Assembly (NCBI GenBank): GCA_003049485.1
Contig: PYST01000166.1
Span: 22,258-86,257, forward strand
DNA: 64,000 nt
DNA from: Ophioceras dolichostomum
Lineage: Eukaryota; Ascomycota; Sordariomycetes; Magnaporthales; Ophioceraceae
Direction: 5' to 3'
The notes under the pieces were generated by a model, which had not been told where the DNA came from, did not search any database, and saw only the letters and a program-made list of their open reading frames with translations. A program made the position numbers and the translations under genes. Below, piece after piece: positions 47,201 to 57,487 of this stretch (its first letter is position 1; every line of letters starts with the position of its first letter).

Positions 47201-48525
47201 TCCTTGAAGAAAAAGTAGCATACCGCAACCTCCCTCGGCAAGCGGAAGCCGAACCTGGAGTCGATGAGGTATTTGGCGAGGACAGACTTGCCGCAACCGG
47301 GATCGGCCGAGACCAGTAGGGGGCCAGCGTCGGCCTTAAGCCAAGATTGATAGCTGGCGTGGTTGAGGAACCAGAGACATGTATCCGGCACGCGGTCTTT
47401 AACGCGGTCTTTGTACCAGACATAGTCTCCACGTTTGAAGCTCTGCAGGCATTTGTCCTCTTGCGACTCCTTCTGCCACTGAACGAGCTCGCCCAGGGCC
47501 GCTCTGCTCAAGGCGATGTTGATCTGAAGGGACCGGTTCTCGACATCACTTCCCAGTTCTTTGACCTTGCCGAGCAATTCCTCCCATGAATCCCACTTCA
47601 CGGCGTCTCTGACGAAGTTGCTGAATCGACCCCTGAAGAACCGCAGCACGCTCTGGGCCTGGAAATCGATGATGGCTTGATACAGCTCAACAAGACGATC
47701 TCGGCATATCTGCCTCGCAGCTGCGGCCAACACCTTTTCGTCCTCTCCATACAGGAGGAGCGGCTCCATGGCGGTGAAGTGCCGGATCTTGTGGGTGACA
47801 TATGCAAGGCCCTCTTCGTTGGCCGCCTGCACTTCGCTCGGGTTGGTCAGGAGAGGGAGGAACAAGCAGACGCCAGCCCAGGCCGCGCTTGCCAGGGGGC
47901 TGGCCTGCACCGCGTCGTCGATCCAATCCTTTCCCAGCTGGACGCCGGCCACAACGTGCTCCATGTGATCTTGGAGCACAAACTTCTGCTGTCCGATCTT
48001 GAAGGCGATCTGCTTCCCTTCCATGTGTTTCTGGCCCAGGTCAATGATATCCATCATCTTCTGTTGACTTGCAACACCCTGTGCCGTTTTGGCGTTGGGT
48101 GTGATAGGTATGTTCGCCACATCTGTGGACACGTTGGACAGGATCTTGTTCAGGTCGGTTGTGGGAGAAGCATTCGCCAGATAGGGCGAAACCTTAGACA
48201 TCAGTTCTTCGTACGCCTGCACAACTCCGGGCTTCTCTTTTCGGAGTGCCTCGTACGCCAGATCCCACAGAGACTTCGGATTTGTCGCTGACGCCTCGTC
48301 CTCCTTGGGCGGCAGTTCATCGTCCGTTGCGTACGACTCGGGGGCTGCAAGGACTTCGGCCCCGACGACCGTCTCTTTGTCCACATTCTGATTCTGGCCA
48401 GTGTTGGCAGGGGTTGCCTGGCCTGAATCAGTGCCAGTTCTGGCAGGGGTGGCTTGGCCTGAATCCGCCTCTGGCTTCCTTAGTTTGCGGGAAAGCCATT
48501 GCTTGGCCCGTCGTTTCGAATCCAT
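44221..48525 (-). CDS. NACHT-ankyrin NLR-like STAND protein
   Basis: An intronless frame of 1434 residues from ATG 48525 (MDSKRRAKQWLSRK); the open frame reaches 48594 only through a TTG. Residues ~22-45 hold two copies of DSGQATPAxTG. Residues ~82-330 resemble the NWD_NACHT_N domain (SLWDLAYEALRKEKPGVVQA, DHMEHVVAGVQLGKDWIDDA). The NACHT NTPase has a P-loop ADPGCGKS ending at residue ~414 and Walker B LIVLDALDEC near 505-514, followed by a winged-helix-like segment with FLHQTAREFLLPL. From ~855 to the end run about 13-15 ankyrin repeats, such as NTPLHHAAEH and GLTPLHFAAICGRGEMARCL. Fungal STAND proteins of this plan act in non-self recognition and programmed cell death. Walker motifs are intact, so the gene looks functional. 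The ligand is unknown. Confidence 0.9.
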   Translation of the reverse strand: MDSKRRAKQWLSRKLRKPEADSGQATPARTGTDSGQATPANTGQNQNVDKETVVGAEVLAAPESYATDDELPPKEDEASATNPKSLWDLAYEALRKEKPGVVQAYEELMSKVSPYLANASPTTDLNKILSNVSTDVANIPITPNAKTAQGVASQQKMMDIIDLGQKHMEGKQIAFKIGQQKFVLQDHMEHVVAGVQLGKDWIDDAVQASPLASAAWAGVCLFLPLLTNPSEVQAANEEGLAYVTHKIRHFTAMEPLLLYGEDEKVLAAAARQICRDRLVELYQAIIDFQAQSVLRFFRGRFSNFVRDAVKWDSWEELLGKVKELGSDVENRSLQINIALSRAALGELVQWQKESQEDKCLQSFKRGDYVWYKDRVKDRVPDTCLWFLNHASYQSWLKADAGPLLVSADPGCGKSVLAKYLIDSRFGFRLPREVAVCYFFFKDLDQNTIDLVLCALIHQLLCLRPQLMRHALPKYKQNGSELAKDATALWSILESATADPKAGTVLIVLDALDECLQDERNLETLSRYVRTHFDTGLGHLKIIMTSRPYQGTIQHIQKLEKSFPNIRIKGEDDSETIREEINSVIEHRVDRMEKFNDDLRKHLKQRLNNIPHRTYLWLYLVFNHLEKFTIKNTIRGLDEAVSSLPETVDQAYEKILNRSPKPIETRKAILILLAAYRPLTLLEMQITLELILGTSCKGDLDLESDEAFRLRLRDWCGLFVTVYDGKIYFLHQTAREFLLPLAASSPRPTIAHTSWAHTFSMHQAHTVFADILVGRVLGNRNTCTSHNFDFPASLLALPELAGIYEYAMQHWASHASEASVDGTTLPSVLDLLHNKKNINWMMRALNRLGSSGGKNVSALHLAAGFGLWQYFADLSQNGSLDERDNDGETPLSWAAGARQEEAFLKLVELGADVDVRDAKLNTPLHHAAEHRWDRALRILLLERKSSATLNLDNMTALHYAVKSGWTDSIPLFVEAGWDINVPVQRRARTHRISEARNLELRSLPQQTGKSRNYPGLTPLHFAAICGRGEMARCLLGHGANPGARSEHGETPLHLAVSRDLKGDTLFYDSWDDRWCRVGWDLDEIDPESTEWDMASMRADMYMRDMIGELLCFPNIDVNEHDDDGTQPLHITAAYTSRYMDMTLVAKMLLDSGAELSGRNNKGETPLLVACRQGNYEVARQLLNYEADMTEVDDKGCNALHCAAASKDLNIISLILQECKTRGLNLARSRDMDQRNALHHLLRHTICSTDPKMLLDAGVEINGVDKDGLTPLALYFGEYTPFLCANEELDILLKAGADATFKTPADSQGLGHLYAAHCLNLQVETLRLLSGAGADLHAADAGGRTILHHAAYIGSLTEETLEFLLGGDVRLSLDAADASGMTPLDCAVEGRARFLGRASERVSSDGVQELFRGQEKRRRDGVVDLLREMTARQQQK

Positions 48526-49034
48526 CACGCGGGGCGGGTGGGGTTCGACCACGCTTGGGAATTCCCAACACAGCAACTTTAGCTTCCCGTCCAAACAAAA
48601 GTGGGAAGGCTAGTAGAGGAGTGCACCGATCCGATGTATGGATGCAGGAGTAAGGAAGATTGGTAGTAAGAATAACGAATAGAGACTGACGAGGAATGAA
48701 GACGAGGGTTGTCGAGGGGCTGGTCGTCAGGCTTTGATGGGCTGGGTGAGATGGAAGCTCGTGATTCGGGCGATGTAGCTGACTGGTGGCGCACTCAGCC
48801 GCAACGCAATTTTCCCACTGTGATGTCGGCTCTCTGAAGTCGAGCCTCTTCAGCTTCGAAGCGGGCGCGCCTGCAGCAGCATCAAGACCAGAGCCTGCAA
48901 TGTAATGTAATGTTTTGTATTTTGTATTGTATTTCCGACATATTTGCGTGTGCTGTGCGCGGGATTGTACCGTACGCGGCAGGTCACGCGGTCCCAAAAA
49001 AATACCAGATTCGTCCGCATTGCACCGGCCAGTG

Positions 49035-49635
49035 AAACGCAGCGCTGGTGAGCTCGAATCCGCCCTCGCCAAGGCGAGATCCTCCCTCGACGAGACGAAG
49101 TAAACGTTGGAGACAGAAAGCAAGAAGGAGGGTTTGCCGAAGGAATTCAAGAAATTGGTCAACAAGGCACAGCCGAGATTCGAGAAATGGATCGTCGAGA
49201 TATACTCGCGGCTGTCGAACTTGTTCGAAGAAGGGTATCCGCAAGTACTCAACCACGGCGACCTACAAGAGCCCAACATCCATGTGGACACGGGCGAGGG
49301 CCACATGGTAGGTATCGTGGACTGGGCGGAAGCTCGTGTCGGCCCTTTCGGCATGTCTTTCTGGGGGCTCGAAACCCTCATCGGATTTCATTCACACGAC
49401 GGCTGGGCCTTTCATGTACGCGATGATTACCTCCGGCAAGCGTTCCGTCAGGCATTTTACGAAACGGCCGGGAAGAAGTGAGCGTCGTTCGTTCGAAAAC
49501 GGCTCGCCGACGTCCGAGCGGCGCGAGCGCTTGTCTGTTTCAACATGTTTGGACGGGGGGGGATTACAAGATGAAGCGTCACGGACAGACGCCCTCGAAA
49601 TGCTGGTGGCATATTTGGACGTCGAAGCCATGTAA
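49035..49635 (+). pseudogene. APH-type phosphotransferase relic
   Basis: The plus strand encodes the C-terminal lobe of an aminoglycoside-phosphotransferase/choline-kinase-type enzyme: VLNHGDLQEPNIHVD contains the catalytic H-G-D-x-x-x-x-N loop, followed by MVGIVDWAEARVGPFGMS with the metal-binding Asp. In the same frame there is a TAA stop at 49101-49103, upstream of the preserved lobe, and a TGA at 49479-49481. The family-like tail (LEMLVAYLDVEAM) reappears only in another frame after a G8 run at 49555-49562, indicating a frameshift. The N-terminal ATP-binding lobe is not found upstream. The 124-codon frame at 49107-49481 alone could not fold into a full kinase, so I call it a pseudogene. 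Confidence 0.75.
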
Positions 49636-49783
49636 ATCACGCGAGGATACTCTCTCTGGGCCCTTCCTGGGTGTTAGACTTCGTGGCGGAGGCCAACTGG
49701 ACCTCCACGGAGTCTATCTGCTCGGGATCCCCTCCAGTTCCAGCCCATCCAGTCTCCATCTCCGCGCCCAGCATATTCAGAAC

Positions 49784-49880
49784 TTAACGCGGTGCCATGA
49801 GGGTGCCGATGCCGTCCACCTCGATCTCGATGCGGCGGCCCCCATTTTCGTAGGCAGGGAAGTTTCCGACCTGTAGGGCG
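49784..49880 (-). pseudogene. Possible FAH-family C-terminal fragment
   Basis: Read on the minus strand, this frame gives ALQVGNFPAYENGG then RRIEIEVDGIGTLMAPR and a stop. The segment IEIEVDGIGTL-x-x-P matches the terminal strand of fumarylacetoacetate hydrolase family enzymes. No other FAH motif (for example the metal-binding E-x-E or the 'TGTPxGVG' loop) was found upstream in any frame. If real, only about 32 residues remain, probably a relic. Confidence 0.3.
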
Positions 49881-50410
49881 CGAGGCTGTGGGAGGTGACG
49901 TAGGCGAAGACTTCCGCGACGCATTCCATACTAAGGTCAGCGGGGAAACCAGCGATCCTCAGCTTCCGAGCTCGTAGGCCACGATATTTGCCCCGACGAA
50001 ACGGAATAGGTTCTGACAGATACTGCCGACGTACACCTCTTTGGTCGGCACAGCCCCGGTCGGCATGCTGTAAGCCAAAAAAACATCGTGGGCTCAGCGA
50101 AGAGAAGACCTCACGTGCTAAAATGATACGCCAGCTTCGAGAGGCGGGGAGGAGGGGGCGGAACCCCGCCAAGGCGGTGAAGAATGGCAGTACTCGTGCA
50201 CGGACCAGGTCCCCTCCGTCCGCCCATTTCGGCGGAGGGCCGCTCCTCCACAGGCGGCATGTTTCGAGATTCCACACCAGACACGGGGAGGAGAAGATCA
50301 TAAAACGGACGGTGTTCACTCTTCTGGATAGATTGAACTACCTTCTCCCTTCTCTGCAGAAACTCGTCGCTTTCGATCCCATTGGTTGACACGACCCTCA
50401 ACCGCTCAAG

Positions 50411-51658
50411 ATGCAGTCCGGAATCTCAGGCAAGTCGTCCAGGACTCAGTAAGTAACAACCCTTCAACAGGAGGAGTAGACTAACATCACCCCCTTTCAC
50501 TTCTCTACAGCATCGCAGGAGCTCGTCTCCCAATTCAGCACCCTCCTCTCCTCCACGACCAACTTCGCCCTCACAGCAACCATCTCCTCCGAGTCCCTGA
50601 AGCCGGTCTCCCTCCTCACAACGACCGGCTCCTCCTCCTCCTTCGACGACAACCTCACCACCCTCCTCCAGCCGGTCCTCAAGCCGAACGAAGCTCTCTA
50701 CATCCTCCTCCGCCGCTTCCCGACCGCGCCCCACCTAGTCGCCGTGACGTACATCCCGGACTCGGCGCCGGTTCGGCAGAAGATGCTGTTCGCGTCCACA
50801 CGTCTGACTCTTGTGCGCGAGCTGGGCGGCGAGCATTTCAGGGAGACGATCATCGCGAATTCCCCGGATGAGTTAACACCGCAAGGGTTCAAGAAACATG
50901 ACGCGCATGGGCAGCTAGAGGCGCCCCTGACGGAAGAAGAAAGGAGTCTGGGAGAGGTCAAGAGGGCGGAGCAGGAGGCTGCTGCGGGCACGGGTGTTAG
51001 GGAGATCCACCTCAGTAAGAGCCTGGCTATGCCGGTGTCGGAAGACTCGCTGGCTGCGTTGAAGGAGGTAGTTGATGGGACGAGGGTGCTGGTCATGCTG
51101 GTGAGTCTCGTCATTTTATTTCCTCTGTCCCCAAGCAGCACGGCACACAGATTTCAGAGGGTGGTCATCAATCATCATTCACAATCCGCACTACAACGGC
51201 TGGCAGCTACTAGATCGGGGAAATATCGCTAACCCAAGGCATTTTACTCCATCCTCGGACAGAAAATCAACCCCGAAACCGAATCAATTGAACTCGTCCC
51301 CTCCACTTCCTCGCCCTCCTCCATCGCCGAACTCTCGAGCACTATCTCGTCCACCGAGCCTCGCTTCTCCTTCTACCGCTTCTCGCACACGCACGCCGGT
51401 GTCTCGTCTGACCCGGTCCTGTTCTTCTACACCTGCCCCTCGACGCCGTCCAACAAGTCCATCAAGTTCCGCATGATGTACCCGCTCATGAAGCGCGCCC
51501 TGCTGGCGGCCGCCGAGCAGACCTGCGGCTTGGTGCCCGACAAGAGGTTCGAGGTCGAGGACACGAGCGAGGTCACGGAGGGACTCGTCCTGGCCGAGCT
51601 GCATCCCGTCGTGGAGGAGAAGAAGGGGTTTAGTCGGCCGAAGAGGCCGGGACGGTAA
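50411..51658 (+). CDS. twf1: Twinfilin, ADF-H domain actin-monomer binder
   Basis: Exons 50411-50429, 50511-51100 and 51263-51658 give about 334 residues, the usual twinfilin size. The start MQSGIS-ASQELVSQFSTLL is restored only if intron 1 begins with GC (CAG|GCAAGT) at 50430. The first ADF-H domain covers residues ~5-140 with PHLVAVTYIPDSAPVRQKML and TRLTLVRELGGEHF, the typical G-actin-binding segment. The second domain (~190-310) has PRFSFYRFSHTH and DPVLFFYTCPSTPSNKSIKF followed by RMMYPLMKRAL. The C-terminal tail is basic (KKGFSRPKRPGR), as expected for twinfilin's capping-protein/phosphoinositide-binding tail. Twinfilin sequesters ADP-actin monomers and caps or depolymerises filament barbed ends. 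The gene is convergent with the carrier gene downstream. Confidence 0.92.
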
Positions 51659-52528
51659 ATTAGATGGACTTGGGCCTTGGGACATTGGGAGCAGAGATTG
51701 TCGTGGGGTGGTCATAAGGACGGATGGAGGAAGGTTGGGTACACATGTGCCCACATACGCGCCGTCAGGGGTTTGGAGATACATAGAAAAGATGGGATCG
51801 GTACCGTTTTACACGTCAATGCTCGTTTGTCTCTCATCACAGTTTCTTGTTAGTCCCCAGCTGCGTTTGGGGAGGGCTGAGCGGCAGCGCCGCAGCTGGA
51901 ACCGTTGCTGTTCGGGCCGAGGAAGGATCTCCAGAAGAGAACTTGCGGCGGATTTCATCAAGAGCTGGAAGATGCAGGCGAGGGCAGGTGAGGGGAGGGG
52001 GGGTTTGCGTCAGCAGAGTCAGGGGGGCTCTCCTCCATTCCCATCAATATGAGGAAGGAGAGTCCATCCATCCATCCAGTCATCCAGCCAGCCATCCATC
52101 CCAATTCCCTTTCATAGTTGGAGAAAGGAAAATGAAGGTATTGGAAGGGAAAGAAAAGGAAACCAAGCCCCATCCATCCGTAGGCAGAAACAAAAGGGAA
52201 AACATGCCAAGTCATCTCTCGTAGACTCTAGATATGCAAATTCCTTTCCGACAGATGTGTTGGTCCGTAAGTGAAATATGAGAGACATGGGGATCTATCC
52301 CTCCATCCAGCCATCTAATGCATAGGTGTGTTTCTCCTCGCCCCGCACCTCTTTTCCACCCACGTTCCCCATTCCCCGAGGAGAAGAAAGAAACAGAGAA
52401 ATAGGATTCAGGGAAAGGAAAGAAGAGAAACCCAACCCTCGTTCCCAAATACCCTAGTCGTTTCCTTCTCCTCCATCACGGCGTCCCTTTCACCATCTCC
52501 TCCCAAATCCATCGCGAGCCCACGACAA
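51659..52528. other. 3' flanks of convergent twinfilin and carrier genes
   Basis: 870 bp holding the 3' UTRs of both genes. It has CATC/ATCC microsatellite-like sequence at 52060-52100 and purine-rich segments. No coding frame is supported. Confidence 0.55.
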
Positions 52529-54086
52529 CTAATCAGTGTACTCACCGCCGGAGAGGGAGAAGGGCCCGTGGGTCTCGAGCTTGTCCTTCAGGTACTCGTA
52601 CACGGTGAACGTGACGGCCTGCCCTGGCGCGACGCGCATGATGCGCGGCGTGATGCCCTTGTAGAAGGCGTGGAAACCTTCTTGTCTGTTTTCCGGGTGA
52701 GAAGCACAAGTCAGTCAGTTGGTCGTTGGACGGCGGAGTGCGAGAAAAGTGGACGAGGAGGACCGAAAAAAAAAACAAGAAAACGAACTCACTTAAACAT
52801 ATCCCCCGCAATAACACTAATCCTCCTCCAAGCACTAACCCCCTCCACAGCCTGCGCCTTCTGCAACCTCGTCTTAATCGTGTCAATCGGCGCATTGCTC
52901 AGCGGCCCCATCGCGCCGCTGACCAGTCCGATGAACGTCGTCTGGTAGCCCGGCAGCGGCTTCCCTTCGTACTCCGGCTGCAGCTTGTACAGCGCCTCCT
53001 TGAAGTACGTGTACGCCGTGAAGTTGACGGCCTGGTTGGACCCCTGCCGCAGCGCCGTCAGGGACACGCCCCTATACAGCGCCGAGAAGCCTTCCTCGCG
53101 CACGACCGTGTACAGAGCGTGGGCCGCGTTGCGGTACTTGGGCACGTCGAGCGGGTCCGCCATCGAGTGGTGCTGCGCCTGGAGGCGGATCTTGATCACT
53201 TCCATGGGCGTCACGACCGCGACGGCTTCGGTTATGCCTGCTGCTAGGCCGGCTGTTGGGGGAAGTAGGATAGGAGGTCGATGTCAGTCATCATCCACCA
53301 CCAGCCCAAATTGCCCACCCAGTTGTATCCCTCCTCTTCTGCCTTTGTGAAAAGGGAAGCTCTGAGCGGCACAAGCGATGCCAATTCGGCAAGGAAAAGA
53401 AAGGAGAAAAGGAAATATCTCCCGCATACCAAGGAACGTAGCCCGCCCACTAACGACACCAGTCTGCTTATCAGCCAACATCTGCTTGTACGCCTCGAAG
53501 CTGGTGAACCGGATGGCCATCTTGGGCACGATGCCCGTCAGGACGGCGCCCAGGCCCTTGTACAGGCCCAGCGGCGTCTCCTTGCGCACAATCTCGGCGC
53601 CGGTCCCGATGAAGCCCCTCTTCTTCACGCCGGGCTGCCGGCCGCGGCGGGAGAGCTGCATGCGGACTTTGATGGTGTCTGTTTTTGGGTGTCGGTGTCG
53701 ATGTCAAGGTCAGCGAGCGGAGCGGGTTAGAGGGGAGCTTCTGCTGCTGCTGCTGCTCGTGTCTTGGCTGTGAAGCTGGGTATCTGGTTTTCCGGCTCCT
53801 TCTCTTTGACTTGCGGGGGTTTGAAGGCAGTAGAGGAAGTAATGGGAGGAAGTAGACTGACCTAGTGGATGGCACGCGAGAGCCTCCATCATGCCGGCAC
53901 CACCTCCAGCTGTAGTGGTGGCGCGCACGTATCAGTCAGCATGCTTATAAGACAACGATCTTTCTCCCCGAGCTTCTGCGTAGGCGAGGAAAGAGTCGAC
54001 AAAGTTTTATTCGGGGACATACCGAACAGATTTACCGCTGCGGATGGTGGCGGCTTGCCGTCCTTGCCGCCGATCTTGGTCGCCAT
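52529..54086 (-). CDS. SFC1: Mitochondrial succinate-fumarate carrier
   Basis: Five exons on the minus strand (54086-54023, 53909-53862, 53678-53430, 53252-52793, 52685-52529) join to about 325 residues. All three mitochondrial-carrier signatures are present: PLDTIKVR, PMEVIKIR and PIDTIKTR. Diagnostic segments match yeast Sfc1/Acr1 and Aspergillus AcuL closely: YKGLGAVLTGIVPKMAIRFT, YRGVSLTALRQGSNQAVNFT and YKGITPRIMRVAPGQAVTFT. The protein sits in the inner mitochondrial membrane and exchanges cytosolic succinate (from the glyoxylate cycle) for mitochondrial fumarate, which is needed for growth on acetate and other C2 sources. Exon 2 is a 48-nt microexon. The last codons (SGGEYTD) overlap a GTGAGTAC donor-like site, so an alternative 3' exon is possible but unnecessary. 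Confidence 0.95.
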
Positions 54087-57000
54087 GATGTGTCTGTGTG
54101 GTGCGGGTTCGCGAGAAGCGGGAGGAATGCGTTAGGTAATTAGGTAGGCAGGTAGGCCGGCGATGCTGCAAGACTAGCTGGCTAGGTAGGAAGCCGAAAG
54201 CAGCGAAGAAGGGCTGGATTGGCCAAGGTGAAGCGAATTCCAGAGGAAGGCGTCGAGCTGGACAAACACGTTGGTTGATCGTGTCGTGACGCCGCTAGCT
54301 GGCCCTGTCTTCGGAGGGGTCTTTCACGTGTTCCGGTAAGTTCAGCAGATCTAGGAGAGCAGCTATACAGGGGGTATCCCTTCTCTCTAGGGGTGGTCAC
54401 CCACACCGAGCTGAGCTTGTCCCAAAGCAGTTGTTCCGTGCACCACGGCAAGGTCGGAGAGCTTTCTTCGATCGATGTAGGATATTTCAACAAGCCAGTT
54501 CAGGTAGGCAGGCAGGTAGGTAAGGAGCAGGCAGTAAGGTTCGCTGGGGTTGTGGTTGCGGCGGGCTGGGCACGAGACTATGCAGTTAAAGGAGATGGAG
54601 AGAAAAGAGGAACAGGAAAGCAGCTGGCAAAAGACCTGGGAATCATGAAGACAGCCTGTAGCAGTGACATAAGGGATGACAAGGTACGACAGTGAAGAGA
54701 GCTGACAAGGTCGAAAAAATAAAGTCGGTCGCGAAGGCGGTTGACGTGCGGGTGTCAGTCCTAGTGACGAAAGGGGTGGGCGGCGGCAGCTTATTTAAAG
54801 AGACGAGCTACCTACAATGCTTGATAGCCGGCCAGCCCAAGCTAGCAAGCCCGCCCAAAAAGCCAAGCTCACTTGGGATGGGACGAGACGGAGTCGGGCA
54901 AGGTTGAGTCAATCAGTCAAGCAAGGACCGGGAGTGAATGTGTGATGGAGGGTAGGGCGGGTTCCACTTAGAGCCGGTTCTTAGCTATCGACTTAGACCA
55001 GCCTTTGGGCCGCGGCAGGTTGGTGGTGACTGGAGCTTGCGTGCCTCAAGTTGCCGTTGTGGGTGATAGGTAAGGTAGCTCGCTACGAGCTGGGAGGTAC
55101 CCCAGTTCCTTAGGTGCCTAGGTAGGTACCCAGTTCCCAATACCGTCACTCGCGCGGGTGGGAAAGAAAAGAAAGACAAAGGAAAGGGGGGGAGGGAGCT
55201 CGATCTACCTGATAGATACCTGTAGGTATGTGGACAGGTACGGCTCGGCTCGGCATGTCCCTCTCTACTCTGCGCTGCTCTGCGCTGCTCTGCCATGCTT
55301 CCCCGCCAGGGGTAGGTCGGCAAAAATTGACCTTCTGGTCGGGGGATATCTTCCCGCCAGCGAGGTACTGTACCTTGCCGAACGAAAAAAAAAAAACGAA
55401 CGAAGCAGCTGGGCTGTGCATTGCAGCGAAGTTGCATCTGATATATTGTTCGCTCGTGCAGTTTTGGCAGCAGAGCCAATGGCCAGTCTTACCGTTGTTT
55501 CGAGCTCCCACCTCTTGGAGCTCGAAATGCCGCCCTGCTTTTCCAGAGGTTAAAGCTGCTGCTCGATGACAAGTACAAGGCAGACAGAGGTAGCTCGGGT
55601 TACGGTTTGCGGTCGCGGTGGCTTTTTTCTTTTGGTTGCGGGATGTACAAGTTTGGTCGTGTGCATGGTCCGGTCGACCACACGTGCTTGACACGTCGGG
55701 ATTGATAGGCTCCAGAGCTCTCGTGCTGTTTCTGTGTCTGCCGCCTTTGCCAGCGAAGTGAGCACGCAGGCAGGCAGCACGCTCACTGGCGCACGCCCAC
55801 GGGATGACGAGGCGACGTTGGTACGTGCGCCCCAGCCGCTGGAGTGGTTGATTCAGTGATGATGGTGGGTGGTGGAGGGGTCGCAAGAAGGAAACTTAAA
55901 GCGATGGAATGTGAAGATATGACACAAGGGCACGGATAACTATCCGTCAACTCGTAGGCTAGAGTTGTCGTAGAGAGCAGTGAGGCACACATGTCCTACT
56001 AGCCAACGAACAGGATGGGGAACCCGGGAACGGCTGGCCGGACCCTCTGGTCTCGGTCAACCGGCAGTTCGGGACAGCACGCGAGCCAGCAGCTCCCAGC
56101 ACCTTTCTGATTCTGCACAGCACACACCCACCCAAATAATTGAGGTACTGCTATTGAGCTGTTACTCACTGCTGCCCGCTTCATCGCTCACCACCTCCCG
56201 CTTTCACCTCTCGATTGTCCTCTTGGTTTTCTTTCGGGATTCTCTCGGTCGGCTTGTGAAAATGATGCCAAAAAAATCAATTGATCGCCCCCCAGAACGG
56301 CTCAGGTGACGTACCCATTTTCTCACCATCGTCCGTGAAATAACCGACCCTGAGCCGAGCTTGTGATTTTGCGGGGGAGGGATTGGTGGGGAACCGAGTG
56401 ACACTGGAGTCATTGCTGTTCACCTCAACCTCAACGAACATGAACCCTACCAAGCCAGGCCGCGGGTAGTTCCGGGTTCGGGTTAGATAAGGGAGATCTC
56501 TCCCAAGGGCAACTTGGAATTTGATGGACTGTGCCGTACCGAGGCTCAACCGAACTGTAGACCCCTGTGGTGCCGCCATACGGGTGATCTTAAAGCCTCG
56601 ATCTCCGTCCGTCCCTCGTGATCTAAGAGGAGCGCATGTAGGCATGTAGGGCGATTGCCGTTCACTGAGATCGCTCCGAAGCCGGAGACAGCCAGCCAGC
56701 GGCAGATCCCTCGATAATTCAGGAACGGTGGGCTACCATACCACGATAGGGACTGGCATCCACGCCGTCCGCCTTACTCGGGCTGAAACCCAGGGGATGT
56801 GGGCGAGATCAAGCGGGATGCGCTCACTCAGCATCATAGCACGAGACAGACATCAAAGCAAAGCGAGAGACGGCTGGCCAACCACCTGGTAATAGAACTT
56901 AGAAATAGTTAATCACTACCTTACTACCAAGCCGTCCATAGACAAGGGACGGTTGACCACCGCCGTGATCGTCCCCTTTCTTCGGCGGTCTAACCTACGT

Positions 57001-57487
57001 ACGTGACTTAACGCATCCCATCTTCCAATAACACAAAACGCATGCAGCTGAGCCAGCCCATTTTCCTTAATCCAATACCATCAAGTCAGAATCCAGTGTC
57101 TTCCCGCAAAGCCAACCGAGAACAAGAAACTTTCCAAGGCGCAACAACCCACAAAAGAAAAGCGCAAGCCACGGTGGTTGCGCTGGCATGTTGTCCTGTT
57201 TTGTGTAAACCCGCCGCCTTATGAAAAGGTCAAAAGTCGAAGACGAAAATGATCTGCTCGCTAGACATCCAGGGGAGGGAAAAAATAAGAAAAAGAAAAA
57301 AGAAGGAAATCAAGGTAGTCCTTATGATATCACCAACCAAGCAGGCCGACAACCCTCCCCGTCCCGTCGAACCGAAGCCGGTCAGTACAGAGCAGCAAGG
57401 TCCGAACGGTGAATACAAACGGCAAACACACACCTCTAGCCACAAGACAGAGACAGACAGAAAGAGCTCGCCAGCCCGCAAAGGACC
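54087..57487. other. 3.4-kb intergenic region
   Basis: Contains the promoter side of the carrier gene, TAGG tracts (54140-54520, 55100-55130) and purine-rich 3' flank of the sulfur-controller gene (57230-57480). One minus-strand frame with true ATGs at 56645/56579 (ending 56277) encodes up to 122 residues including VGFMFVEVEVNSNDSSVTRF, but I recognise no family and see no introns or neighbours to support it. No gene is claimed. Confidence 0.45.
56277..56645 (-). other. Doubtful ORF, unrecognised
   Basis: An ATG-initiated 122-codon frame, with a second ATG at 56579 giving about 100 residues. Its middle part has alternating hydrophobic residues (GLVGFMFVEVEVNSN) suggestive of beta strands, and the rest is basic and polar. 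It has no known motif, signal peptide or supporting splice structure. It could be a small lineage-specific gene or chance. Confidence 0.2.

Larger units (their letters stand above)
48526..50410. other. Intergenic region with decayed gene fragments
   Basis: 1.9 kb between two divergently oriented genes, the NLR (minus) and twinfilin (plus). It holds a broken phosphotransferase relic on the plus strand and a possible FAH-family fragment on the minus strand (both listed separately). Promoters of both flanking genes must also lie here. Confidence 0.5.

Noticed and set aside
49777..50319. 180-codon minus-strand frame
   Set aside because: The only protein-like signal in this interval (the FAH-type tail) is in a different frame; the rest shows no motif and starts upstream of no recognisable gene.
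54360..54470. 5S rRNA-like words (minus strand GGGTGACCACC)
   Set aside because: Only this short word resembles fungal 5S rRNA; the remaining internal control region and the paired ends are absent.
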